DNA of 64,000 nt from assembly GCF_900156515.1 (NCBI RefSeq), contig NZ_FTNU01000006.1:43144-107143 (forward strand), read 5' to 3'. The notes beneath the pieces were generated by a model. That model was not told the DNA's origin and ran no database searches. It was given only the letters and a program-made list of their open reading frames with translations. The position numbers and the translations under genes are program-made. Below, piece after piece: positions 18,112 through 27,161 of this stretch. Position 1 is the stretch's first letter; each line of letters begins with the position of its first letter. The stretch is from Moraxella cuniculi DSM 21768 (GTDB lineage: Bacteria; Pseudomonadota; Gammaproteobacteria; Pseudomonadales; Moraxellaceae).

Positions 18112-19329
18112 ATGGCAGTTGGTGATATTAGCCTTCCGACAACCATTCACCCAATCAGTGGCGTGCGATTGGGCGTTGCCAAAGCACACATACGCTATGC
18201 AGATCGCCATGATTTGACCATCATTGAGATTGACAAAAACGCTGCTGTTGCCGCCATCACTACCCAAAATCAATTTTGTGCAGCACCTGTGCAGCTTTTG
18301 CGTAAGCATATTCAGCAGTCATCACCGCGTTATTTGCTGATTAATACGGGCAATGCCAATGCGGCAACTGGTGATGATGGCTATCAGCGAGCGTTGGCGA
18401 CCTGTCAGGCTTTGGCAGAGAGAGCATCTGTGGCTGTTAGTGATGTTTTGCCGTATTCTACAGGGGTGATTGGTGAGACCTTGCCCAGCGAAAAAATCAT
18501 CGCCCATCTGGATACGGCATTGGCAGATTTGGCAGAGAGTCATTGGTTACAGGCAGCACACGCCATTTGTACCACCGATACCATTGCCAAGGTTGCCAGT
18601 GAGCGTATTTTGGTTGGTGATACCGTATATCACTTCACGGGTATTTCAAAGGGTGCAGGTATGATTCGCCCCAATATGGCAACCATGCTGGGCTTTGTGG
18701 CGACTGACGCCAATATCGCACCTCAATTGCTAAATACCATGCTCAAGCGATTGGCTGATGAGTCATTTAATCGCATCAGCATTGATGGTGATACCTCAAC
18801 CAATGATTGTTGTACACTAATTGCCACCGCCCAGTCAGGCACGATTATCAATGACGAAAATCATCCGCATTATCAGCCGATTTATGAGGCATTGCGGAGG
18901 GTTTTTGTGCGTTTGGCAACTTTGATTGTGCGTGATGGCGAGGGGGCGAGTAAATTTATCACTGTCAAGGTAACAGGCGGTGCTGATACGCAGCAGTGTG
19001 CCGATGTGGCATATTCGGTTGCTCATTCGCCTTTGGTAAAAACGGCATTTTTTGCCTCAGATCCGAACTGGGGGCGAATCTTGGCAGCGGTTGGCAATGC
19101 TGGCGTGGCACTACAACAAAGCCGTGTTGATGTATGGCTTGACGAGGTTGCGATTTGCCAAAGAGGCGGTCTGGCGGTAGGCTATAGCGAGCAGGCGGGT
19201 GCGGAGGTCATGCGTCGCCCTGAGATTACCATTCATATCAATCTTGGGCAGGGTGAGGCGACAGACACCGTGTATACTTGTGATTTGTCTTATGATTATG
19301 TCAAAATCAATGCCGATTACCGCTCATAA
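18112..19329 (+). CDS. argJ: Glutamate N-acetyltransferase / amino-acid acetyltransferase
   Basis: ArgJ moves the acetyl group from N-acetylornithine to glutamate in the cyclic arginine pathway, and some forms also use acetyl-CoA. The precursor cuts itself at the Thr of NMATML: the sequence here is KGAGMIRPNMATMLGFVATD at about residues 180-199, so it yields alpha and beta chains. Other family marks are NTGNANAATGDDGYQ, YSTGVIGE, SIDGDTSTND and DPNWGRILAAVGNAG. The ATG at 18112 has an excellent AAGGAG eight bases upstream; earlier in-frame codons from 18046 lack one. 405 aa is normal. A TATAAT lies at 18054-18059. Confidence 0.95.
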   Translation: MAVGDISLPTTIHPISGVRLGVAKAHIRYADRHDLTIIEIDKNAAVAAITTQNQFCAAPVQLLRKHIQQSSPRYLLINTGNANAATGDDGYQRALATCQALAERASVAVSDVLPYSTGVIGETLPSEKIIAHLDTALADLAESHWLQAAHAICTTDTIAKVASERILVGDTVYHFTGISKGAGMIRPNMATMLGFVATDANIAPQLLNTMLKRLADESFNRISIDGDTSTNDCCTLIATAQSGTIINDENHPHYQPIYEALRRVFVRLATLIVRDGEGASKFITVKVTGGADTQQCADVAYSVAHSPLVKTAFFASDPNWGRILAAVGNAGVALQQSRVDVWLDEVAICQRGGLAVGYSEQAGAEVMRRPEITIHINLGQGEATDTVYTCDLSYDYVKINADYRS

Positions 19330-19412
19330 AGCCATCACAACCATTGCCAAAACTACGAGCCAAGCCCTTGTGATGGCTTGGTTGGTGGATAACAAAACAA
19401 TAAAGCAAATTT

Positions 19413-19449
19413 TTAAAGCCTGATTAAATAACTATTAATCAGGCTTTAA
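19413..19449. terminator. Bidirectional terminator between argJ and the isochorismatase-family gene
   Basis: A perfect 15-base-pair stem (TTAAAGCCTGATTAA and its complement) with a seven-base loop lies between two convergent genes and has A/T flanks, so it can serve both strands. Confidence 0.85.
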
Positions 19450-19462
19450 TCGAAAACTTAGG

Positions 19463-20038
19463 TTATTTGACCAAGCTTGAGATGGTCTTAAACGCAGGGT
19501 CGTCAGCGGTTCGCAGCAACTCAAACAAGATCGCCTCTGTGGTCGTTACCGCTGCACCTGCTCGACGCATACGGCGAATGGCTTGTTTTTTGTCATAAGG
19601 ATTGCGTGAACCAATGGCATCGGCAACAATCACGGGCTGTATGCCATTATCAAGCAAATCAAGAGCTGTTTGTAGTACGCAAACATGAGCTTCGATGCCA
19701 AAAAGCAAAGCGATGCGGCGGTTATTTTGTACAATATTTGACCAAGCTGGTGGATTATCACAAACGCTAAAACTGCGTTTTTCAAAACTTGTGCGGTTGG
19801 CTTCATTGAGCAAACCATACAACGAACCAACGGTTTCGCCCAATCCCTTTTTATACTGCTCATTGAGCATGATGGGGACATTGAGTGCTTGCAAGCCTTG
19901 AATCAACACAGCGATTTTGTTGCTGATGCTTTCATAATCGGCGATGTGCGGCAATAGTTTTTCTTGCACATCAATCATCAAGGCTTGTACATCATCTCGT
20001 AAAATCCGATACGGTACGCCAAAAGTTTTGGTCGTCAT
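19463..20038 (-). CDS. Isochorismatase-family cysteine hydrolase
   Basis: 191 residues with the alpha/beta hydrolase layout of the ISOC/YcaC group: ALMIDVQEKLLPHI (catalytic Asp), the cis-peptide and Lys region, and GIEAHVCVLQTALDL with the nucleophile Cys. Substrates of this subgroup (amidases, N-carbamoyl hydrolases, unknown) are not predictable. The gene is on its own, with an AGGAGTTG Shine-Dalgarno on the reverse strand and a shared terminator with argJ. Confidence 0.87.
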   Translation of the reverse strand: MTTKTFGVPYRILRDDVQALMIDVQEKLLPHIADYESISNKIAVLIQGLQALNVPIMLNEQYKKGLGETVGSLYGLLNEANRTSFEKRSFSVCDNPPAWSNIVQNNRRIALLFGIEAHVCVLQTALDLLDNGIQPVIVADAIGSRNPYDKKQAIRRMRRAGAAVTTTEAILFELLRTADDPAFKTISSLVK

Positions 20039-20304
20039 AACAACTCCTTTTTGCTGATAAATGATGGTTTTATCATAACAAAATTTTTTACAGCTGCCAA
20101 CTTTTTCTACAAAAAATCTTACCCATAAGACTGCGATGAGCAGCTAGCCATAAAAAAGCACGATTTGCCAAAATTAACCGCACAAATTGGCAAATTGTTA
20201 ATGATAGATTGCTGATAATCTGTTAAAATAGCAAAGTTTATGACTATTTGATAAAATTTTATTAAATGCAATTTAATTGATAACCAGTGTTAATTGGAAA
20301 TTTT

Positions 20305-21825
20305 ATGAACCAGCAAAACCACCCAGCAGGCGAATCTGAAGCCATTGATAACGATTTGATTGCCCAGCGTCATGCCAAATTGGCAACCTTGCAACAACAA
20401 GCTGCCAAGCAGGGCAAAACCGCTTATCCAAACACCTTTAAGCGTGAGAATTATTGCGGCGATCTGCAAGCACAATTTGAAGGTCTGGATAAGGCAACCA
20501 TCGAAAGTGGCGAGCAAGTTCATGCCAAAGTTGCAGGGCGAGTGATGCTCAATCGTGGCTCGTTTATCGTCATTCAGGACATGACAGGTCGCATTCAGCT
20601 GTATGTTGATCGAAAAGGTTTATCCGAGTCGGCACTTGAGCAAATCAAATCGCTGGATTTGGGCGATATTGTCGCTGCTACGGGATATGTTGGTCGTTCG
20701 GGCAAGGGTGATTTGTATATACATTTACAAGATTTTGAATTATTAACAAAATCTTTGCGTCCGCTGCCTGACAAATTTCATGGGCTAAGTGATACCGAAG
20801 TGCGTTATCGTCAGCGTTATTTGGATTTGATTGTCAATGAACAAACACGCAAGACCTTTGAGATTCGTGCCAAAGTCATCGCAGGCATTCGTGAATATTT
20901 AACCGCCGAACGCTTCATGGAGGTAGAAACCCCAATGATGCATGTTATCCCCGGTGGTGCGTCAGCCAGACCGTTTGTTACCCATCATAATGCACTGGAT
21001 ATGGAGCTGTTTTTGCGTATCGCACCAGAGCTGTATCTAAAGCGGCTGGTCGTTGGTGGTTTTGAGCGAGTGTTTGAGATTAACCGTAACTTTCGCAACG
21101 AAGGGGTATCAACTCGCCACAATCCTGAATTTACCATGATTGAGTTTTATCAGGCTTATGCTGATTATACCGACATGATGCAATTGACCGAAAATATTTT
21201 GGAAAAACTTGCCATGGATATTTTGGGTAGTACTGATGTGCCTTATCAGGGTGAGGTTTTTAGTTTTAAAGCCCCATTTAAAAAGATAAGTATGTTTGAG
21301 GCAATTTTGGAGCATAATCCACAAATTGATGCTGATAAATTAAGCGACCGTGAATTTTTGGCGACCTTTGTCAAGCAGACGCTTAAGCAAGAAGTTAAGC
21401 CAAGTTTTGGTTTGGGCAAATTACAAACCATCGTATTTGAAGAAACGGTAGAGAGCAAATTGCGTCAGCCGACTTTTATCACAGAATATCCTGCAGAAAC
21501 TTCACCGCTGGCACGCCGCAATGATGACAATGCTCACATCACGGATCGTTTTGAGTTCTTTATTGGTGGCAGAGAGCTTGCCAATGGCTTTAGTGAGTTA
21601 AATGACCCGATTGATCAGGCAGAACGCTTCAAGGCACAGGTTGCCGAAAAAGACGCAGGCGATGACGAAGCAATGCACTATGATGCTGATTTTATTGAGG
21701 CTTTGGAATATGGCTTGCCACCGACCGCAGGCGAGGGGATTGGTATTGACCGCTTGGTCATGCTCTTTGCTGATGCTGCCAGTATCCGTGATGTAATCTT
21801 ATTTCCACACATGCGGCACAAATAA
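20305..21825 (+). CDS. lysS: Lysyl-tRNA synthetase, class II
   Basis: Charges tRNA-Lys in the cytosol. The N-terminal OB anticodon-binding domain (residues ~60-170, with [19 protein letters not shown]) is followed by the class II core: motif 1 with [20 protein letters not shown], motif 2 [25 protein letters not shown] and motif 3 [20 protein letters not shown]. The ATG at 20305 follows TTGGAAA; an ORF start at 20287 is less likely. 506 aa is normal. A clean terminator follows. Confidence 0.97.
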   Translation: MNQQNHPAGESEAIDNDLIAQRHAKLATLQQQAAKQGKTAYPNTFKRENYCGDLQAQFEGLDKATIESGEQVHAKVAGRVMLNRGSFIVIQDMTGRIQLYVDRKGLSESALEQIKSLDLGDIVAATGYVGRSGKGDLYIHLQDFELLTKSLRPLPDKFHGLSDTEVRYRQRYLDLIVNEQTRKTFEIRAKVIAGIREYLTAERFMEVETPMMHVIPGGASARPFVTHHNALDMELFLRIAPELYLKRLVVGGFERVFEINRNFRNEGVSTRHNPEFTMIEFYQAYADYTDMMQLTENILEKLAMDILGSTDVPYQGEVFSFKAPFKKISMFEAILEHNPQIDADKLSDREFLATFVKQTLKQEVKPSFGLGKLQTIVFEETVESKLRQPTFITEYPAETSPLARRNDDNAHITDRFEFFIGGRELANGFSELNDPIDQAERFKAQVAEKDAGDDEAMHYDADFIEALEYGLPPTAGEGIGIDRLVMLFADAASIRDVILFPHMRHK

Positions 21826-21842
21826 TCCAAAGTATTTTTGAT

Positions 21843-21868
21843 AAAAGGGGTGAATTTGCCCCTTTTTT
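21843..21868 (+). terminator. Rho-independent terminator after lysS
   Basis: Perfect stem AAAAGGGG/CCCCTTTT with an eight-base loop and six T, 18 bases after the stop. Confidence 0.85.
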
Positions 21869-21920
21869 ATTTCATTTAGCTTTAATTTATACTAATTTTT
21901 ATAAAATTTGGAAATTTATT

Positions 21921-23363
21921 TTGGGTAGTTTTATTTTTTTAGAGATTTTTGTTGTGGTGTGCTTGGTTTCTATCACCACCACTTTGTTTAACAAACGCAT
22001 TTTGGGCTTGCCGCAAGCCATTGGTGTACCTATCGTTTCGGCACTTTTGGTGTTTATTTTGCAGTGGCTGGCAACTTTGTTAAATGGCAATCCGTTTATT
22101 AATATCAATATCCAATCCATTGAACAAGCGGTTCGTAATATCAATTTTTATGACTTTTTAATCAACGGGGTGATTTGTTTTATCCTAACCTCATCGGCAT
22201 TAAAATTTCAAATATCGGATTTAAAAAACTACTGGAAACCGATTGGGATTTTGGCATCGTTGGCATTGCTGTTTTGTGCGGTGATTTTTGGGCTGATGTT
22301 GTTTGGCTATCAATGGCTAACAGGTGCAGCTGTGCCACTGATTGTGCTATTGCTGCTTGGCTCGGCACTGGGGGCAACTGACCCAATTGGCATCAAGGGT
22401 GTGCTAAGTTCAATCCAAGCACCCAGACACCTGATGGTCAAGCTTGAGGGCGAGTCGCTGTTTAATGATGCCATGTGTATTGCGATTTTTATGACCATCT
22501 TAAAAGTGGTGCAGGGTGATAAATTTAGCCCAGTTGCCGTCATGCAATCGCTGGCTTATGAAGTGGTTGTTGCGGCGATTATCGGCATTGCTTTTGGGCG
22601 AGCGGCTTTGTACCTGCTCAAGGGCAAAAACGAATCAGAGTCTTTGATATTGATTACCGCCTTGCTGGCTGCAGGCTCGTATTTGGTGGCATTGTACGCC
22701 CATGCTTCAGCACCGATTGCTTGCGTTGTCGCTGGGCTGATAGTTGGTAACAAATGGCAAGAGATTTTGGCAAAAGAAGAGATTGATGAAGTCAATCATT
22801 TTTGGCATACCATTGAAGGGATTATCAACTCATTTTTATTTACTTTGATTGGGCTTGAGTTGTTTATTTTGGATTTGAGTGCCAATATTGTCATCGGCGG
22901 CGTGGTGGCGTTTGTGCTGCTGCATTTGGCAAGATTTATCGCCAATTTTATCTCATTTGCCTTTTTTCCTTCGGTGCGAAAAAATGCCTATAATGGCAGC
23001 CTTGAGATTCTCTCATGGGGCGGTGTGCGTGGCGGTATTTCGCTGGCATTGATTTTGGCGGTTGCTAATGTACCACAATTGCAGCCTTATACCAATGTGC
23101 TGATTGGTTATACTTTTATTGTCGTGTTATTATCAGGTGTGGTGTGCGGTTTGGGCTTGCCTGCGGTGATTAATGCGTTTTATCACAATGACCATGAGCC
23201 AACGACAGGTTTTGCTGGCTGGTATCAACGCATGATGCACAAAATGAACCGCTCTGGCAAAAAATACATCTTAACCGAAGATGAATTTGGCAAGCAGAGC
23301 ATTCATCTGTATAATGAGCAAACAGCAATCCGTCATGAGCCGTGTGAGCCTGACCGTTTTTAA
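21921..23363 (+). CDS. CPA1-family Na+/H+ (or K+/H+) antiporter, NhaP type
   Basis: A 480-residue inner-membrane exchanger with 11-13 hydrophobic helices. The CPA1 signature is complete: GSALGATDPIGIKGVL (the ATDP motif), EGESLFNDAMCIAIF (the ND ion-binding pair), and SWGGVRGGISLALIL near the end. A soluble tail of about 60 residues follows. No ATG fits: the start appears to be TTG at 21921, with GGAAAT about ten bases before it. Ion choice cannot be read from sequence. dnaX starts 18 bases after its stop. Confidence 0.9.
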   Translation: MGSFIFLEIFVVVCLVSITTTLFNKRILGLPQAIGVPIVSALLVFILQWLATLLNGNPFININIQSIEQAVRNINFYDFLINGVICFILTSSALKFQISDLKNYWKPIGILASLALLFCAVIFGLMLFGYQWLTGAAVPLIVLLLLGSALGATDPIGIKGVLSSIQAPRHLMVKLEGESLFNDAMCIAIFMTILKVVQGDKFSPVAVMQSLAYEVVVAAIIGIAFGRAALYLLKGKNESESLILITALLAAGSYLVALYAHASAPIACVVAGLIVGNKWQEILAKEEIDEVNHFWHTIEGIINSFLFTLIGLELFILDLSANIVIGGVVAFVLLHLARFIANFISFAFFPSVRKNAYNGSLEILSWGGVRGGISLALILAVANVPQLQPYTNVLIGYTFIVVLLSGVVCGLGLPAVINAFYHNDHEPTTGFAGWYQRMMHKMNRSGKKYILTEDEFGKQSIHLYNEQTAIRHEPCEPDRF

Positions 23364-23381
23364 AATCAAGATTGACAGACG

Positions 23382-25640
23382 ATGAGTACGCAATATCAAG
23401 TCCTAGCACGCAAATATCGCCCAAAAAATTTCCATGAACTGCTTGGACAGACCCATGTTGCCCAAGCACTTGCCAATGCCATTGATACAGGCAGGTTGCA
23501 CCATGCGTATTTGTTCACTGGCACGCGTGGGGTAGGCAAGACAACCATTGCACGCATTCTTGCCAAATGCCTAAATTGCCAAACAGGCATTACCAGCAAC
23601 CCCTGTGGCAGCTGCGATGTCTGTGTTGGCATTGAGCAGGGTAGATTTTTGGATTTGATTGAGATTGATGCCGCCAGTCGCACCAAGGTTGAAGACACAA
23701 GGGATTTGCTGGAGAATGTGCCTTATGCACCCGCACAAGGGCGTTATAAGGTGTATTTGATTGACGAGGTGCATATGCTCTCAACGCACTCGTTTAATGC
23801 ACTGCTAAAGACCCTAGAAGAGCCACCAGCTCATGTCAAATTTATTTTTGCCACCACCGATCCACAAAAACTGCCCATTACGATAGTCTCACGCTGCTTG
23901 CAGTTTGTGCTAAGGCCGTTATCGCAGCAATTATTGGTGGAGCATTTGGCAAAAGTGCTAGGCAGTGAAGGAATTGATTTTGCCAACGAGGCGTTGTGGC
24001 AACTTGCCAGTGCTGCCAAAGGTTCGGTGCGTGATGCGTTGTCATTGACCGATCAGGCAATCGCCTTTGGTGGCGGTATGCTTCGTTCAGATACGGTCAA
24101 TCAAATGCTTGGTTTGATTAATCAGGTCAGCATTGTGCAGCTGCTTGAGTTAATTTATACAGACGATCGCCGTGGTGTTGCCGAACAAATCCAGCAAATG
24201 CGTGAAAAAATGATCGATGCGGCAGCGGTATTTGATGAGCTGATTGATAGCATTCATCAGATGGCGGTGTTGCAAGTCCTGCCCGATGCTCCAATGGATA
24301 CCAGTCCAGAGCAGGCGGCAAAATTACAACAGTTATCCGCCATCATCGGTGCTGATACGCTGCAACTGTATTATGAAATCGCCATCAAAAGCCGTGAGGG
24401 CATTCGACTGGCAAATACGCCAATGCAGGCACTTGAGATGGCGATTTTGCGTTTGTTGGCATTTCGTCCTCTGACACAGGCACAGTTTGTCCATGATGAT
24501 TTGGCAAGGGCTGAGCTGACAGATGACTCCGACCAAAATGACAAAATTGCAGCAAGTGTAGCATCTGCATCACCAAGCACAAATGAGACCATCGGCAATG
24601 AAGCCTGTGATGATACTGACAGTGTAGATACATTGGACTTACAATGCAATGATGCACAATCTGCCTTACAGCTTGATGAGCAATCCATTAATGACAATCA
24701 GGCAGATGATGGCGATGATTATCAGCCAAATCATCAGCTTATCAATCATCATGATGAAAAATCGCCCGATAACGCTTGGCAAGCCAGCCAAGATGAGCCA
24801 CCACGCATGGATTATCCCGTGTCAAATCCAGCCTTGTTAGATGATGAAATGATGGCGGTGTCGGCGGATTTTGTGGTGCATGATGATTTTGCTGATGATT
24901 CTGCCGCCTTTCAAAATGACACAACACCACCAAATCCTGCCATAAAAGATGATGAGACGACAACGCATGATGAGCTTGAGCAAATCGATGCCGAGCCAAC
25001 ACTTGCGGTGTTGGTGGATAATGAGCATGAGCAGCCCAAAGAGGATTTTGTTGAAAAAATTGACGATGCTCAAAAGCTTGACGCAAATACTCTGGCACAG
25101 CTTGATGAGACAACACACAGCACAGATACGCCATCTGACAATAAGGCTCAAAACAGCACAGGCATGGTGATGAGTCAAGCACAAATGCTTGATAAACTAA
25201 AGCCACCAAGTGTTGAGCTCGTGGGTGAGTGGACGGTACAAAAATGGGATTATTGGCTGCATTTGGCACGCACGGAGGAGATTTTTGCAGCAGATGAGCT
25301 GGCATTGATGGCAAATAGCATCATGACAGGGCAGGTGCAGGGGGCGAGCTGCTTGCATACCAGTGGGGATAATTCGCAGGTGCAGGCAAGTTTTGCCAGT
25401 ATGCTTGAAAAATTTGCCAAACATTATCCGCAAATACAGCTTGCTGATAAACCTGTATTGGAAGAAATGTTGGCACAAACGCCACAAACCTTGCTACAGA
25501 GCCGTCAGCTACAGATTCGTGAAGATGCCCAAAAGCAACTGATTGACAGCCCTGTTTTTTTGCACCTATGGCAGCAGGGTTTTGTGGTTAATGACGGCAC
25601 CGCGGTTTTGACCAATTCCAAACTTAGCATTGAGACTTGA
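23382..25640 (+). CDS. dnaX: DNA polymerase III subunits gamma and tau
   Basis: The clamp-loader ATPase, and as tau the organiser of the replisome. The AAA+ module starts YQVLARKYRPKNFHELLGQ and carries Walker A GTRGVGKTTIAR, a four-Cys zinc knuckle (CLNCQTGITSNPCGSCDVC), Walker B LIDEVHMLS, sensor 1 FATTDPQKLP and the SRC arginine-finger motif. Residues ~370-600 are a very acidic low-complexity linker, then a short C-terminal domain (VGEWTVQKWDYWLHLA...) that would bind polymerase. 752 aa is long for the family because of the linker. No A AAA AAG frameshift site was found, so only tau is predicted. holB (45.0 kb) and a holD candidate (50.7 kb) encode partners. Confidence 0.95.
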   Translation: MSTQYQVLARKYRPKNFHELLGQTHVAQALANAIDTGRLHHAYLFTGTRGVGKTTIARILAKCLNCQTGITSNPCGSCDVCVGIEQGRFLDLIEIDAASRTKVEDTRDLLENVPYAPAQGRYKVYLIDEVHMLSTHSFNALLKTLEEPPAHVKFIFATTDPQKLPITIVSRCLQFVLRPLSQQLLVEHLAKVLGSEGIDFANEALWQLASAAKGSVRDALSLTDQAIAFGGGMLRSDTVNQMLGLINQVSIVQLLELIYTDDRRGVAEQIQQMREKMIDAAAVFDELIDSIHQMAVLQVLPDAPMDTSPEQAAKLQQLSAIIGADTLQLYYEIAIKSREGIRLANTPMQALEMAILRLLAFRPLTQAQFVHDDLARAELTDDSDQNDKIAASVASASPSTNETIGNEACDDTDSVDTLDLQCNDAQSALQLDEQSINDNQADDGDDYQPNHQLINHHDEKSPDNAWQASQDEPPRMDYPVSNPALLDDEMMAVSADFVVHDDFADDSAAFQNDTTPPNPAIKDDETTTHDELEQIDAEPTLAVLVDNEHEQPKEDFVEKIDDAQKLDANTLAQLDETTHSTDTPSDNKAQNSTGMVMSQAQMLDKLKPPSVELVGEWTVQKWDYWLHLARTEEIFAADELALMANSIMTGQVQGASCLHTSGDNSQVQASFASMLEKFAKHYPQIQLADKPVLEEMLAQTPQTLLQSRQLQIREDAQKQLIDSPVFLHLWQQGFVVNDGTAVLTNSKLSIET

Positions 25641-26051
25641 TGTTATTGTTTTGCTGCAAATACTGCTTAGTTTTCTGCCATCTTGAACATATTAAGCAAT
25701 TATTGCCAAAATAACATTTTGTAAACAAACTGGCAAAATACTTTACAATAAGACACATTTTTTATAAACAATCTCTTGCCAGTCGGTTAAATTTGTTTTA
25801 TAGTTCATATCAAAATGCAAGCGATTATCATTGGTTTATTAAGTTGTGATTTGTATTGATTTTATTAATTCATCACCATCAATACAGCAAAAACAGCAAC
25901 AAAACTGATCGATGGTATGGTTAAAATGACCAAGCAGTCATTATTTTTTGCAAACATTGAGAGTAAATTTATTATAATGACTTGCTTGTTAAATTATTCA
26001 ACTATTATTATCAATAAAACACAATGAACTTGATGAAATTTAGAGGTGAAT
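25641..26051. other. Intergenic stretch before the LysR gene
   Basis: About 410 bases, very AT-rich, without a convincing gene. TATAAT at 25974-25979 lies about 75 bases before the LysR start and is a likely -10. TTGCCAAAA/GGCAAAA words occur near 25703 and 25731. Confidence 0.4.
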
Positions 26052-26921
26052 ATGTTAGATAATCTACGCGGCATGGCGGTTTTTGCAAGCGTTGTGCGTC
26101 ATGGTTCATTCAGCGGTGCTGCTAAAGAACTGGGTATCACAACCAGTGCTGTCAGCCAACAAATCCGCTCTTTGGAAAATGATCTAAGTGTTACTTTGTT
26201 GCATCGCTCAACTCGCAAATTAAGCCTAACCGAGGCGGGTGAGAGCTTATATAATGCAGCCTTGCAGATGGTTAAGGCGGCTGAACAAGGTCGTGATAGC
26301 GTCATTCAACTAAAAGATGAAGTTTCTGGCAGTTTGCGTATCGCCGCTTCAGCAGAGCTTGCCCAAGAATACCTTGTGCCTGCATTGTCAGACTGGCTGG
26401 CTGAGCATGAAAATTTATCGCTGAACATCATCTCTCGTGATAATCTTGACATGATCGAAGATCGCATCGATGTGGCATTGGCACTAAGCGAGTCTGCACA
26501 AGGCACAACCCTAAAAACCATCAAACAAATCTTGGTTGCTTCACCAAAATACCTCTCAGAACACGGCACTGTGGACAGTCCAAAAACTTTGGCATCGCAC
26601 AACATGATTTTGTGCAGCGAAAAACCAACCGAAAACATTGATTTTAAAGATGGCAGTGGCAAGCAAAGCGTTCGTGTCAATGCACGCCTTGTTACCAATA
26701 ATCAAAACATCGCTCTAAATCTGGCAGAGCGTGGTTATGGCATTGTAAAAACCAATGAAATTCATGCTAAAGCGTTGCTTGAGGCGGGTAAATTGGTACA
26801 AATTTTACCAAATCACAGCTTGCCAGAGCTGAACTTGGTTGCTTTGACAGGCTCAAAAGAGCAAGTACCAGTCAAAGCCCAAAAGTGCCTAGAAGTACTG
26901 CAAGCATATTTTAAAGCCTAA
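26052..26921 (+). CDS. LysR-family transcriptional regulator
   Basis: 289 residues with the winged-helix N-terminus LRGMAVFASVVRHGSFSGAA, TTSAVSQQIRSLENDLSVTL and HRSTRKLSLTEAGE, followed by the effector domain starting SGSLRIAASAEL. It resembles the large CrgA/DhcR-like branch rather than the CysB-like regulator at 7.4 kb. The start is ATG 26052, with AGAGG six bases upstream; the GTG at 26046 lies within that site. It is transcribed alone, with its own terminator, and its targets are not apparent. Confidence 0.92.
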   Translation: MLDNLRGMAVFASVVRHGSFSGAAKELGITTSAVSQQIRSLENDLSVTLLHRSTRKLSLTEAGESLYNAALQMVKAAEQGRDSVIQLKDEVSGSLRIAASAELAQEYLVPALSDWLAEHENLSLNIISRDNLDMIEDRIDVALALSESAQGTTLKTIKQILVASPKYLSEHGTVDSPKTLASHNMILCSEKPTENIDFKDGSGKQSVRVNARLVTNNQNIALNLAERGYGIVKTNEIHAKALLEAGKLVQILPNHSLPELNLVALTGSKEQVPVKAQKCLEVLQAYFKA

Positions 26922-26933
26922 GTTTAACCAAGC

Positions 26934-26962
26934 AAAGCCCTGTTGTCATACAGGGCTTTTTT
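26934..26962 (+). terminator. Rho-independent terminator after the LysR gene
   Basis: Stem AAAGCCCTGT/ACAGGGCTTT with a six-base loop and six T. Confidence 0.88.
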
Positions 26963-27161
26963 ATGGTCGGTGTCGTGGTAATCATACCCTTTGTATATCA
27001 ATCCCTGATTGGCTAACAAATTATTGGCAAATTGTAAAAATTATGTTACATTACTGATTTATAAAAATTAGCATGATGGCCGTGCAACTAAGCGGTTTTG
27101 GGAAGAAATGGGCGATGCGAAGTTGAGGCATGGCACAGCAAGATGGGATTTGGTATTTGAT

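Noticed and set aside
24742..25314. Reverse-strand open frame of 190 codons inside dnaX
   Set aside because: It is antisense to the acidic D/E/Q-rich linker; the H/P/L-rich translation is what reversed GAT/CAA-type codons give.
23382..25640. Programmed frameshift site in dnaX
   Set aside because: A6 runs near 24204 and 25049 are followed by T, not G, and have no clear stem-loop; no A AAA AAG was found.
25820..25842. Fur box before the second LysR gene
   Set aside because: Only one half-site (GATTATCATT) is good; the other half does not pair.
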